Shown: positions 33,887 to 41,985 of the stretch, piece by piece
How the letters are laid out: each line of letters opens with the position of its first letter
Numbering within the stretch: position 1 is the first letter of the stretch
NCBI RefSeq assembly: GCF_003340495.1
Contig: NZ_QASA01000001.1
Span: 124,001-188,000, forward strand
Source: Adhaeribacter pallidiroseus
GTDB lineage: Bacteria; Bacteroidota; Bacteroidia; Cytophagales; Hymenobacteraceae
Direction of reading: 5' to 3'
Length of the DNA: 64,000 nt
Made by a program: the position numbers and the translations under genes
The notes under the pieces: generated by a model
Told to the model about the DNA's origin: nothing
Database searches by the model: none
What the model saw: the letters and a program-made list of their open reading frames with translations, nothing else

Positions 33887-36415
33887 TTAAACCGGATCCA
33901 CATCCACTACCACCCGAATATTTCGGAAATCCTTGTTAAATTTTATTTGGTTAATGGCATCTGCTATTACCAGTTTGGCCGATTTTAAACTGGTATGTTC
34001 GCGGTCGAGTTTAATATGAATTTCGCTGAGGAAGTAGTTGCGAATTTTAAAAATATAAGGCACCTCCGGACCCAGAACCTGATTGTTCGGCAAACGATCG
34101 GTAAATTCTTTAGCTAATAGGGCAGCGGCTTGTTCGTTTAATTTTTCGTCCACGTGTTTTACGGTAACTTTTATTACCCGCATAAACGGCGGGAAATTAA
34201 ATTTGCGGCGTTCCTGAATTTCGTGTTCGTACAAAGCCATGTAATCGTTTTCCATTACTTTCTGGAAAATACCTTGCGAGGGATTACCCGTTTGAATAAT
34301 TACTAAGCCTTTTTTACCTTTCCGGCCGGCCCGGCCGCTTACCTGCACAAACATCTGATAAGCCCGTTCGTGCGCCCGGTAATCGGGATAATTAATAATA
34401 CTGTCGGCGTTTATGATGCCCACTAAACTTACATTTTCGAAGTCCAGGCCTTTGGTTACCATTTGGGTACCCACCAGCACGTTGGTGTTATTGGCTTCAA
34501 AATCCGCGATAATTTGCTGGTAGCTGTTTTTACTGCGCGTAGTGTCCAGATCCATGCGCTGGATGTTGGCTTCGGGCAGTAAAAGTTTAAGTTCGTCCTC
34601 TATTTTTTCGGTGCCAAATCCTACAGTTTTAATCATAGCGGAGCCGCACGCCGGGCATTCATGGGGCATGGTTTCGTGGTAGCCGCAGTAATGGCAGCGT
34701 AGTTCGCGGTTGTATTTATGATAGGAGAGACTCACCGCGCAGTTTTTACATTTCGGAATCCAGTCGCAGTCGTGGCAGTTAATGTAGGGCGCGTAGCCGC
34801 GGCGGTTCTGAAACAAGATTACCTGTTCTTCCTTTTTTAATTTTGACTCAATCATAGCCAGCAATTTCTGCGAAAAGTGGCTGTGCATGGTTTTCTTCTG
34901 GCTCTCGCGACGGGTATCCACCAATTCAATATCCGGTAAACCTGCCTGACCGAACCGCTTGTTCATGGTAACTAAGCCCCAGCGTCCGGTTTTAGCGTTA
35001 TAGTAGGTTTCTACGGCTGGCGTAGCGGAACCGAGCAAGGTTTTACATTTGTGGTAGGTGGCGAGCATTAAGGCTACTTCGCGGGCATTATACCTAGGAG
35101 CCGGTTCGTATTGCTTGTAAGACGATTCGTGTTCTTCGTCCACGATTATCAGCGACAAGTTATAGAAAGGTAAGAATATCGCGGATCGTACGCCAATTAC
35201 CACCGAAAACCGACCTGAGAGAATGCCGTTCCAAACCTCTACCCGCTCGTTGTCGGAGAATTTGGAATGGTAAACACCTAAACGATTACCAAAAACTTTA
35301 ATTAAACGGGTTACAATTTGGGCCGTGAGCGCTATTTCGGGCAGCAGGTACAAAACCTGGCCGCCGCCCTCCATGGCTTTTTTGATCAGATCAATATAAA
35401 CTTCGGTTTTACCACTTCCCGTAATCCCGTGCAATAATACAATGTCCTTGCTGCCGAATAAATTTAAAATTTCGTCGCGGGCCGCTATTTGATGTTCTGA
35501 TAAATTAAAAGCGGGTATAGGTTTCGTATCATCAACCGGGAACCGCGATACAATGGTCTCAAACTGCTCCAGAATGCCTTTTTTAATTAAAGCATTAATA
35601 GATGACAGCGACAAATGCGGATTGGAAGTCAGGATGTTTTTATCTACTCCTTTTTCGTTTAAGTGTACGTTCTGGTGCACCGGTACTTTTTGCAAATAAT
35701 GCAGCACCACATCCAATTGTTTTGGCCGAACGGCTAGCTGGTTCATTAACTCCTCCAGCATTTCGGCTTCATGGACGAAATTAGGGGATAACCGCAGTTT
35801 CTTAACTACTTTAGGGGTGTACTTATCGGCAATTTCTTCAAAAATAATAATAACTTCTTTTTGAATCAGAGACTTAATAATTTTATGAAAATGATTGATT
35901 TGTAATAAATTACCAACTTCGGTAAAGGTTAAAGTTTTGTTTTGGCCTAAAGCAAAAACAATTTTTTCTTCGGCAGGGGAGAGCGGATAAACCGGATATT
36001 CTGCATTAAACTGCGGGTGTAATTGGATGCGCGATTCGCTGCTCAATTTTAAAGCCGATGGTAAAGCCGCATTTATTACTTCGCCGATGGTACACATGTA
36101 GTATTCGGCAATCCAGTTGAAAATTTTTAATTGTTGCGGCGTAACTACGGGCTTTTCATCGATAATTTCCAGAATGTACTTGGCCTGGTAACCGGCTGGC
36201 GGCGTTTCGTGTACATCGGCCACAATACAGCTTAAAATTTTCTTCGCGCCAAACTGTACAATTACCCGGGTGCCCACAAAAATATCGTCGTTCATATCAA
36301 AGGGCACGCGATACGTGTATAATTTAGGCAACGGCAAAGGCAAAATTACATCAGCAAATAAAGTTATTCGCTCGGTGGCCTGGTCAGAAGATTGAAATAA
36401 TAAAGGCTGGCTCAA
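33887..36415 (-). CDS. priA: primosomal protein N' (PriA helicase)
   Basis: 3'-to-5' DNA helicase that reloads the replisome at stalled forks. Walker A LLHGITGSGKTEVYIDLI (residues about 330-347), the DEEH box IIVDEEHESSYKQ (about 425-437), and a zinc domain with CHDCDWIPKCKNC and CHYCGYHETMPHECPACG (about 550-595). The helicase C-terminal motifs VGTQMVTKGLDFENVSLVGI and VSGRAGRKGKKG are present. 842 residues is full length. It is monocistronic. Confidence 0.97.
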   Translation of the reverse strand: MSQPLLFQSSDQATERITLFADVILPLPLPKLYTYRVPFDMNDDIFVGTRVIVQFGAKKILSCIVADVHETPPAGYQAKYILEIIDEKPVVTPQQLKIFNWIAEYYMCTIGEVINAALPSALKLSSESRIQLHPQFNAEYPVYPLSPAEEKIVFALGQNKTLTFTEVGNLLQINHFHKIIKSLIQKEVIIIFEEIADKYTPKVVKKLRLSPNFVHEAEMLEELMNQLAVRPKQLDVVLHYLQKVPVHQNVHLNEKGVDKNILTSNPHLSLSSINALIKKGILEQFETIVSRFPVDDTKPIPAFNLSEHQIAARDEILNLFGSKDIVLLHGITGSGKTEVYIDLIKKAMEGGGQVLYLLPEIALTAQIVTRLIKVFGNRLGVYHSKFSDNERVEVWNGILSGRFSVVIGVRSAIFLPFYNLSLIIVDEEHESSYKQYEPAPRYNAREVALMLATYHKCKTLLGSATPAVETYYNAKTGRWGLVTMNKRFGQAGLPDIELVDTRRESQKKTMHSHFSQKLLAMIESKLKKEEQVILFQNRRGYAPYINCHDCDWIPKCKNCAVSLSYHKYNRELRCHYCGYHETMPHECPACGSAMIKTVGFGTEKIEDELKLLLPEANIQRMDLDTTRSKNSYQQIIADFEANNTNVLVGTQMVTKGLDFENVSLVGIINADSIINYPDYRAHERAYQMFVQVSGRAGRKGKKGLVIIQTGNPSQGIFQKVMENDYMALYEHEIQERRKFNFPPFMRVIKVTVKHVDEKLNEQAAALLAKEFTDRLPNNQVLGPEVPYIFKIRNYFLSEIHIKLDREHTSLKSAKLVIADAINQIKFNKDFRNIRVVVDVDPV

Positions 36416-36816
36416 CAGTACTCTGGTTTAAAACGCTGAAGAAATTTCAGCTCTAGCAAAGGTCGCAAGAACCCGAATCTTTCCCAAACAGTTGAGCTAG
36501 TTGGAAGGTTTTAAAGTTGGAAGGTTGGAAAGTTTTAAAGTACGAACGCCGATTTAGTAATTACCTTAATTTATTGCTGGTGCGAATAGTAGATAGAAAG
36601 AATTTTTAAATTTTTCTTAATTTTATTACTCTAAAATTTGTTTTCATATCTACAAGAATGAATTTTAAAATTTTAAGAATCAGACTTGCCTGCATTTTAA
36701 ATTAAGTTATTTGAATGCGCCCGGCTGGAGGCCTATCAAATAAGTAGCCACGAGCGAAGACACTCACGCCAGCATCATTTTTTTGATTTTTGGTAAATTC
36801 TCAACCTTCTAACTTT
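36416..36816. other. intergenic region between YyaL-like gene and priA
   Basis: About 400 nt without a gene. Heptad arrays lie at both ends (36491-36540 and 36801-36824) in opposite orientation, enclosing an AT-rich core. Within the core a GC-rich stretch (about 36718-36775) stands out, including GCCACGAGCGAAGACACTCA and GGCTGGAGGCC. I see no tRNA fold or open frame there. Confidence 0.5.
36491..36540. repeat. heptad array GTTGGAAG/GTTTTAAA
   Basis: Units GTTGAGCTA, GTTGGAAG, GTTTTAAA, GTTGGAAG, GTTGGAAA, GTTTTAAA follow each other at 7-9-nt spacing; same family as 11352 and 22807. Confidence 0.65.
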
Positions 36817-36824
36817 TCAACTAA
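36801..36824. repeat. short CAACCTT-type array
   Basis: TCAACCTTCTAACTTTTCAACT abuts the stop of the YyaL-like gene and is the inverse of the array at 36491-36540. Confidence 0.55.
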
Positions 36825-38844
36825 TACTATCTAATTGTTCCAAAGCTTCGCTTAAAGTATGTACCGGTAACTGGCAGGTTTTATTGTAACAGATGTAGAT
36901 GGTTGTTTCTTCACCAATGGCAAAACGATCGGTGAGTAGGGGTAAGGTGCTTTCGGTTTTGGTTCCTGTAAAAATAGCGTTCGGAAGATAAAAGTCGGCA
37001 AAGGATTGCCTAACGGCTTGAGCTTCCGGACCCACAATGGCTATTTCGGCGGTGGGTTTTAATTTGTAATAATAAACAGTAGCCCAATTAGCTAAGTGCG
37101 AAGGTTGTTTTACCAGCAGCTCTTTCACCTGGCTCAGCATGGCATCCGATATATCGGCGTATTTGGGCCGGTCGAAATGTAATGCTAAGAACAAAAGGTT
37201 TAAAGCCATCACGGAGTTAGATGCCGGTATTACATTATCCATTATCTCTTTCTTGCGGGCGATTAGTTGTTCCCCTTCTTTATCAGTATAAAAGAATAAG
37301 TTTTCTTTTTCATCGAAGAAGTTGCTCAGCGTATACTTGGCTAGTTGGTGCGCTTCGTTCAGCCAGATTTCATCAAAAGTTACTTCGTAGAGCCGGAGAA
37401 ATGCCTGGATCAGGAGCGCGTAATCTTCCAGGAAAGCATCAATGGTGGCCTTACCATTTTTGTAATTACGAAACAGCTTTGGGCCATTTTTTAAATTTTG
37501 TCTTAAGAAGCTTGCGTTTTGTAAAGCTAATTTTAAAAATCTTTCTTCCTGAAAAACGTGGTAAGCATCGGATAGGCCTTTTAACATTAAAGCATTCCAG
37601 GAAGTTAGAATTTTATCATCCAGACCGGGGCGAACACGTTTTGCACGGGCTTGCATAACTTTTTCTTTCCAGCCTTTTATTAGTTCTTTTAAAACCAATA
37701 CCTCTAATTGATGTTCGGCGGCAAAAGCTTCATCGGTTTGCCGGCGGTGCAATATGTTTTGGTTGTGTTCCCAGTTGCCTTCGGCCCGAATGTTATAGTA
37801 CGCCGAAAACAAAGGTTCTTCGGTGCCGATTATTTCTTGTAATTCTTCTTTCGTGAAAACGTAAAACTTACCTTCCTCACCTTCGCTATCGGCATCCAAT
37901 GACGAGTAAAAGCCGCCTTCCGGGCTCATGAGTTCGCGCTCTACAAAAGCTATGGTTTCGTAAACTACCTCCTGGTACAATGGATTTTTAGTTACCTGGT
38001 AAGCTTCGGCGTATAAACTTACTAACTGGCCATTGTCGTAAAGCATTTTTTCAAAATGCGGCACCAGCCATTCGCTATCCGTGGAGTACCGGGCGAAACC
38101 GCCACCGGCCTGGTCGTAAATACCGCCAAAGGCCATTTCGCGGAGCGTTACGTTTACGTGTTCCAGCGCAGTGGTTTGGTTGCTGTATTGGTGGTAGCGT
38201 AATAAAAATAAGTAATTTACCGGCATCGGGAATTTAGGCGCTTGGCCCATACCGCCGCGTTCTTTTTCGAAACGAAGGCTTAAGTTGTGGTATATTAATC
38301 GAAAATCCTGGTCGGTAAATTCAGAATTTACTTGTTGAATGCCGTATTTTTTTAAATCAGAAGTGTTGAGATGCTCCGCAAACTGCTCCGCCGATTGGTC
38401 TAATTCTTCGCGGTTCTCGCGGTAAGCTTTGGCTATGTTTTGCAACATCTGCGACCAGTTTTGCGGCGGGAAATAAGTGCCCCCGTAGAAAGGTTTTGCC
38501 TCCGGATTTAAAAAAACGTTTAACGGCCAGCCGCCTTGTAAACCCATAGCGTGTACGGCATCCATGTAAATCTGATCCACGTCCGGGCGTTCCTCCCGAT
38601 CTACTTTAATGCATACAAAATGCTCGTTCATTAACTGAGCAATGCCTTCGTGCTCGAACGATTGGTGTTCCATCACGTGGCACCAATGGCAAGCGGCATA
38701 ACCAATGCTCACGATAATCGGCTTTTGTTCCGATCGGGCTTTTTGCAACGCTTCTTCGCCCCACGGATACCAATCAACGGGATTATAGGCGTGTTGTAAC
38801 AGGTACGGGCTAGATTCGTGGAGCAGGCGATTGGCTTTTTTCAT
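36817..38844 (-). CDS. thioredoxin-domain protein, YyaL/SSP411 family (DUF255)
   Basis: 675 residues. The N-terminal DUF255 thioredoxin-like domain has [20 protein letters not shown] (residues about 4-23), the CxxC-like site [14 protein letters not shown] (about 50-63) and [19 protein letters not shown]. An (alpha/alpha)6 barrel of the N-acylglucosamine-epimerase type follows ([21 protein letters not shown] and [15 protein letters not shown]). This is a widely conserved family whose biochemical role is not settled, possibly redox or sugar related. No signal peptide is visible. Confidence 0.88.
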   Translation of the reverse strand: MKKANRLLHESSPYLLQHAYNPVDWYPWGEEALQKARSEQKPIIVSIGYAACHWCHVMEHQSFEHEGIAQLMNEHFVCIKVDREERPDVDQIYMDAVHAMGLQGGWPLNVFLNPEAKPFYGGTYFPPQNWSQMLQNIAKAYRENREELDQSAEQFAEHLNTSDLKKYGIQQVNSEFTDQDFRLIYHNLSLRFEKERGGMGQAPKFPMPVNYLFLLRYHQYSNQTTALEHVNVTLREMAFGGIYDQAGGGFARYSTDSEWLVPHFEKMLYDNGQLVSLYAEAYQVTKNPLYQEVVYETIAFVERELMSPEGGFYSSLDADSEGEEGKFYVFTKEELQEIIGTEEPLFSAYYNIRAEGNWEHNQNILHRRQTDEAFAAEHQLEVLVLKELIKGWKEKVMQARAKRVRPGLDDKILTSWNALMLKGLSDAYHVFQEERFLKLALQNASFLRQNLKNGPKLFRNYKNGKATIDAFLEDYALLIQAFLRLYEVTFDEIWLNEAHQLAKYTLSNFFDEKENLFFYTDKEGEQLIARKKEIMDNVIPASNSVMALNLLFLALHFDRPKYADISDAMLSQVKELLVKQPSHLANWATVYYYKLKPTAEIAIVGPEAQAVRQSFADFYLPNAIFTGTKTESTLPLLTDRFAIGEETTIYICYNKTCQLPVHTLSEALEQLDSIS

Positions 38845-38914
38845 AGTTAAAGGTATTTACATTAAGCAAAAAGACAAATAGTACCAGTAGAGCTACATAC
38901 GAAAGAATCTGGTT

Positions 38915-39901
38915 TTAGCCCGTAGTTATTCTATTTTTTACCTCCAAAATTTCGGACTGGCAGTCAATCTGAGTGGCTAAAGTTTCTAGCTGAATTAACA
39001 GTTTTTTTAAAAAAAGTTGATGGCTAACCGATGCAGGATGAAATGGTTTGTGCGCTAAGGCCTGCCGAACCTTATCCCATTGCAAAGCGAACTGCTGAAA
39101 ATCTGAATCGAAATACGCAACTTTGAATTTCTCCCAGATATAATCTTCGGCTACTTCCGAGGGGTGAATCATATCGGGTTTATAAAACCGGTAATCCCGT
39201 AAATCATCCAGCATCAGCTCATAAGCTGGGAAATATTCTACAGCGGCATATTGCATACTAAGTTCATAGCAGGCTACCCGCAAAATAGATTTACTCACGC
39301 TATTGCCCACTATCGTTTCTTTTAAGTGCCGCACCGGGCTAACCGTTAAAATAATCCGGACTGGTGCATTTACCTCCAACAAGGCTTTGTAGAATAAGCT
39401 GAAGGCGGTAGTAATTTCGGAAACAGATAACACACGTTTCTCAAACTGCGATTGCGGTATTTTATGGCAATTAGCAACTAATCGATTACTAGCCTGATGA
39501 ATGTATCCAACAGCGGTACCAAAAGTTAAAATCAAAGTATTTGCTTGTTGTAAGAAGGCGTTGGTTTGCGTTAAGGTTTGATTAATGCGGGATAAAAGTT
39601 CGGTTTGCGAAGTAAAAGCAAAAGAAGAATGAAAATCATACGCTAACCATAAATCTGCCCGCTGAACCAACTCGCCGGTGAATTTCGGCTGCGGCTTTAA
39701 AGAAGTCTGTAATAAATTAAAAAGAGAGATTGGGTTGAAAATAGTACCAAATGGATTTACTAAGGCCGCTAACTTGTATTGCATTAATTTTTGACCAATT
39801 ACTTCCGCAAAGCAAGACCCTGCCGTAAAAATACTAGATTGTAAGGTTAATAGTTTTCCCGTAGTTTGGGGAAGAAGTTCGGTACGGAAAGAAGTTGCCA
39901 T
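38915..39901 (-). CDS. GSCFA-domain protein
   Basis: 328 residues. The name-giving motif is present: IFTAGSCFAEVIGQKLMQYK (residues about 24-43), followed by NPFGTIFNPISL. LILTFGTAVGYIH and LTVSPVRHLKETIVGNSVSK are further blocks of an SGNH/GDSL-like fold. The C-terminal MIHPSEVAEDYIWEKF holds the His of such hydrolases. GSCFA proteins are thought to be esterase-like; the substrate is unknown. It is downstream of the rplI terminator. Confidence 0.88.
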   Translation of the reverse strand: MATSFRTELLPQTTGKLLTLQSSIFTAGSCFAEVIGQKLMQYKLAALVNPFGTIFNPISLFNLLQTSLKPQPKFTGELVQRADLWLAYDFHSSFAFTSQTELLSRINQTLTQTNAFLQQANTLILTFGTAVGYIHQASNRLVANCHKIPQSQFEKRVLSVSEITTAFSLFYKALLEVNAPVRIILTVSPVRHLKETIVGNSVSKSILRVACYELSMQYAAVEYFPAYELMLDDLRDYRFYKPDMIHPSEVAEDYIWEKFKVAYFDSDFQQFALQWDKVRQALAHKPFHPASVSHQLFLKKLLIQLETLATQIDCQSEILEVKNRITTG

Positions 39902-40026
39902 ACGGTAAAGGTAATTTTTTAAAGAAGGTTATAAACTAATTGTACAAGAGTAATAAGCCGCTATTTAATCAAGAAAGTTGCATTTCAACAAAGCTGGTTT
40001 TAAAGAGGCTAGTGTAGGAAAAATTT

Positions 40027-40067
40027 AAAAAAAAAGTCCTGCTGAAGATCTCAGCAGGACTTTTTTT
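40027..40067 (-). terminator. intrinsic terminator of rpsF-rpsR-rplI
   Basis: The perfect stem AAGTCCTGCTGA against TCAGCAGGACTT with a 5-nt loop is flanked by A and T tracts on either side. It lies 18 nt past the rplI stop. Confidence 0.93.
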
Positions 40068-40084
40068 AAATTTTTTAATTTTAT

Positions 40085-40528
40085 TTATTCTGCCACTACG
40101 TTAAAACGTACAGAATGCTTTACTTCTTTGTGCAAGGCAACAGAAGCGGTGTACTCCCCAGCCGCTTTTACTTCTTGATCGAAAGAAATTTTCTTGCGAT
40201 CTACTTCAATACCTTTAGCTCGTAAAGCTTCAGATAATTGGGTAGTAGTAACCGCCCCAAAAATTTTACCGCTTTCGCCTACTTTGGCCCGCAATTCAAA
40301 TACCTGGTCACCAATTTGGTCCGCAATTGCTTGCGCATCTAACTTAACTTTCTCGGCTTTATGCGATGCCTGACGAATGTTTTCCGCTACAATCTTTTTA
40401 TTGGTTTTATCCGCCATTACCGCTATTCCTTGCGGAATAAGGTAGTTACGACCATAACCTGGTTTTACTTCTACGATATCGTTTTTAAAGCCTAAGCCTT
40501 TAACGTCGTCTTTTAATATAACTTCCAT
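40085..40528 (-). CDS. rplI: 50S ribosomal protein L9
   Basis: 147-residue bL9. The N-terminal signature MEVILKDDVKGLGFKNDIVE, then VKPGYGRNYLIPQGIAVMA (residues about 21-39), is diagnostic; a long helix and a C-terminal domain (GKIFGAVTTTQLSEALRA) follow. The start is confirmed by an AAGGAGG Shine-Dalgarno site 10 nt upstream that overlaps the rpsR stop codon. Confidence 0.97.
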   Translation of the reverse strand: MEVILKDDVKGLGFKNDIVEVKPGYGRNYLIPQGIAVMADKTNKKIVAENIRQASHKAEKVKLDAQAIADQIGDQVFELRAKVGESGKIFGAVTTTQLSEALRAKGIEVDRKKISFDQEVKAAGEYTASVALHKEVKHSVRFNVVAE

Positions 40529-40538
40529 TTGTCTCGGG

Positions 40539-40545
40539 CCTCCTT
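40539..40545 (-). promoter_or_regulatory. strong Shine-Dalgarno site of rplI
   Basis: AAGGAGG on the minus strand ends 10 nt before the rplI ATG and includes the TAA stop of rpsR. The following CCCGAG is nearly the same as at the rpsR site. Most genes in this window lack such a site. Confidence 0.8.
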
Positions 40546-40795
40546 ATTTTAACGAATCTGCAACATACGGTAAAATAGCCAAATGGCGGGCACGGGCTAC
40601 TGCCTGCGCTACCCGGCGCTGAAACTTCAGGCTAGTACCGGTAATCCGGCGAGGCAATACTTTACCTTGTTCGTTCACAAATTTTAATAAAAAGTTACCA
40701 TCTTTATAATCGATATACTGAATACCGTTTTTCTTAAAGCGGCAGTATTTTTTGCGGGTATCCTGCTTGTGGATTTTTTCGTTAACTAAACTCAT
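40544..40795 (-). CDS. rpsR: 30S ribosomal protein S18
   Basis: 83-residue bS18. The family core is KYCRFKKNGIQYIDYKDGNF (residues about 16-35) with LLKFVNEQGKVLPRRITGTS and FQRRVAQAVARARHLAILPY. It binds S6 on the platform near the 3' end of 16S rRNA. Its ATGA start overlaps the rpsF stop, and an AAGGAGG site lies 10 nt upstream inside rpsF. Confidence 0.97.
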   Translation of the reverse strand: MSLVNEKIHKQDTRKKYCRFKKNGIQYIDYKDGNFLLKFVNEQGKVLPRRITGTSLKFQRRVAQAVARARHLAILPYVADSLK

Positions 40796-41172
40796 GATGC
40801 TTGGGCCTCCTTCTCTCTTTTAGCAGCTTTCTGCTGATTCATTTCGCCATTACGCCGACGCTCGTTGTACGATAAAGCGTGTTTGTCTAAAACCGTGGTT
40901 AAAAACCGCACTACTTTCTCATCCCTTCGGTAAGCAACTTCCAACTGATCTACAATCTCAGCCGGACCTCTAAACTCCATCAGGATATAAAAACCAGTTG
41001 ATTTTTTCTGAATCGGATAGGCTAACTTCCGTAACCCCCAGTTTTCTTCATGAATAATTTCGGCGCTATTTTCCTTAAGCACCTGTCTGAACTTCTCGAT
41101 CGTTTCTTGTACCTGGGCTTCGTTGAGCAACGGAGTCAGGATAAAGACCGTTTCGTAATTTTTTAATACCAT
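40792..41172 (-). CDS. rpsF: 30S ribosomal protein S6
   Basis: 126-residue bS6, binding partner of S18. NYETVFILTPLLNEAQVQET opens the protein; IIHEENWGLRKLAYPIQKKS and GFYILMEFRGPAEIVDQLEV are the core. A charged C-terminal tail (residues about 106-126) rich in Lys, Glu and Gln follows. First gene of the operon; unlike rpsR and rplI it has no Shine-Dalgarno site. A well-formed promoter precedes it. Confidence 0.97.
   Translation of the reverse strand: MVLKNYETVFILTPLLNEAQVQETIEKFRQVLKENSAEIIHEENWGLRKLAYPIQKKSTGFYILMEFRGPAEIVDQLEVAYRRDEKVVRFLTTVLDKHALSYNERRRNGEMNQQKAAKREKEAQAS
40806..40812 (-). promoter_or_regulatory. strong Shine-Dalgarno site of rpsR
   Basis: AAGGAGG on the minus strand ends 10 nt before the rpsR ATG, inside the 3' end of rpsF. 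Spacing and flanking CCC are the same as at the rplI site. Confidence 0.8.
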
Positions 41173-41206
41173 TTGGCTTAAAATTTTTAATTTTTAGTTA
41201 AGGGCG

Positions 41207-41236
41207 CAAATATAAGAATAAATATTTTAATAACAA
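41207..41236 (-). promoter_or_regulatory. rpsF operon promoter, Bacteroidota type
   Basis: On the minus strand TATATTTG (41207-41214) matches TAnnTTTG exactly, with TTG (41234-41236) 19 nt upstream. The element lies 35 nt before the rpsF ATG. Confidence 0.82.
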
Positions 41237-41911
41237 GCTGATATACTACTTAATACAAGCAACTACTTACAAGACTCTATCTTCGTTTAAAAATTTGAAT
41301 AAGTTATACAACAAATAATGCTGCTACTCCTAATTATAGGTTCATAAAGCTCCACCCAAAGTGGACGGAAAAATAATTTGTATAAGCAATCAACTTCTCT
41401 GAAAATTTTACCTAAATAAGGCTAGCAAATCTGCTTAAATACAGAATGGCAAGCCTTACCTTTTTTGTTGATATAAACCAAGCGCAAAAAAAACAGTAAA
41501 TATTTAATTATAATCAATAGGGTAAGAACCGCCTGGCCAACTCAACTACTTAGTTTTTATGCTTTTGCTAAGTATTGTTTATTTTGCTAAAAAAACGAAC
41601 AAAAATAAGGTTATGAAGGTTGATATAACAGATAATAATGCTAAAGAATGTGGTAAACGATTAAAATAATGTTGTTCAGCATATATAGGAAAGATATTGT
41701 TTAAGTCTAACAATTATTATTTCTAATTTCCCAGACCCTCCCGCAAATGGCTAAATATTTTTAAATTATAATCTTTGATTTTTACATGTTTTATAATTTA
41801 AAGCTATTCTAAATAATGTAGTTTAATGGCCTTTGTTTATTGGTAATCAACAATTTAAATAACTGCAATTAGAGCATCCGGAATAAGGTTCAAAAATCTA
41901 GATTATTATGT

Positions 41912-41941
41912 TTGAATAATAAGATTCGCATAGTAGATTTG
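41912..41941 (+). promoter_or_regulatory. act-cox cluster promoter, Bacteroidota type
   Basis: TTG (41912-41914), a 19-nt spacer and TAGATTTG (41934-41941) give a perfect TTG-N19-TAnnTTTG promoter. The actA ATG is 45 nt downstream. Confidence 0.82.
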
Positions 41942-41985
41942 TGCCCATATTGTAGTTCCATCTTACTAAAAAAGCGATCCTGGCT

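Larger units (their letters stand above)
41173..41985. other. long intergenic region between rpsF and actA
   Basis: About 810 nt separating two divergent operons. The rpsF promoter is near the left end and the actA promoter near the right end. The roughly 670 nt between them are AT-rich with no open frame, no clear hairpin with a T-tract and none of the heptad arrays seen elsewhere. Extra regulatory sites could be here, but I cannot point to one. Confidence 0.6.

Noticed and set aside
36718-36775. A tRNA gene in the GC-rich stretch
   Set aside because: No cloverleaf with acceptor stem and T-loop sequence could be drawn.
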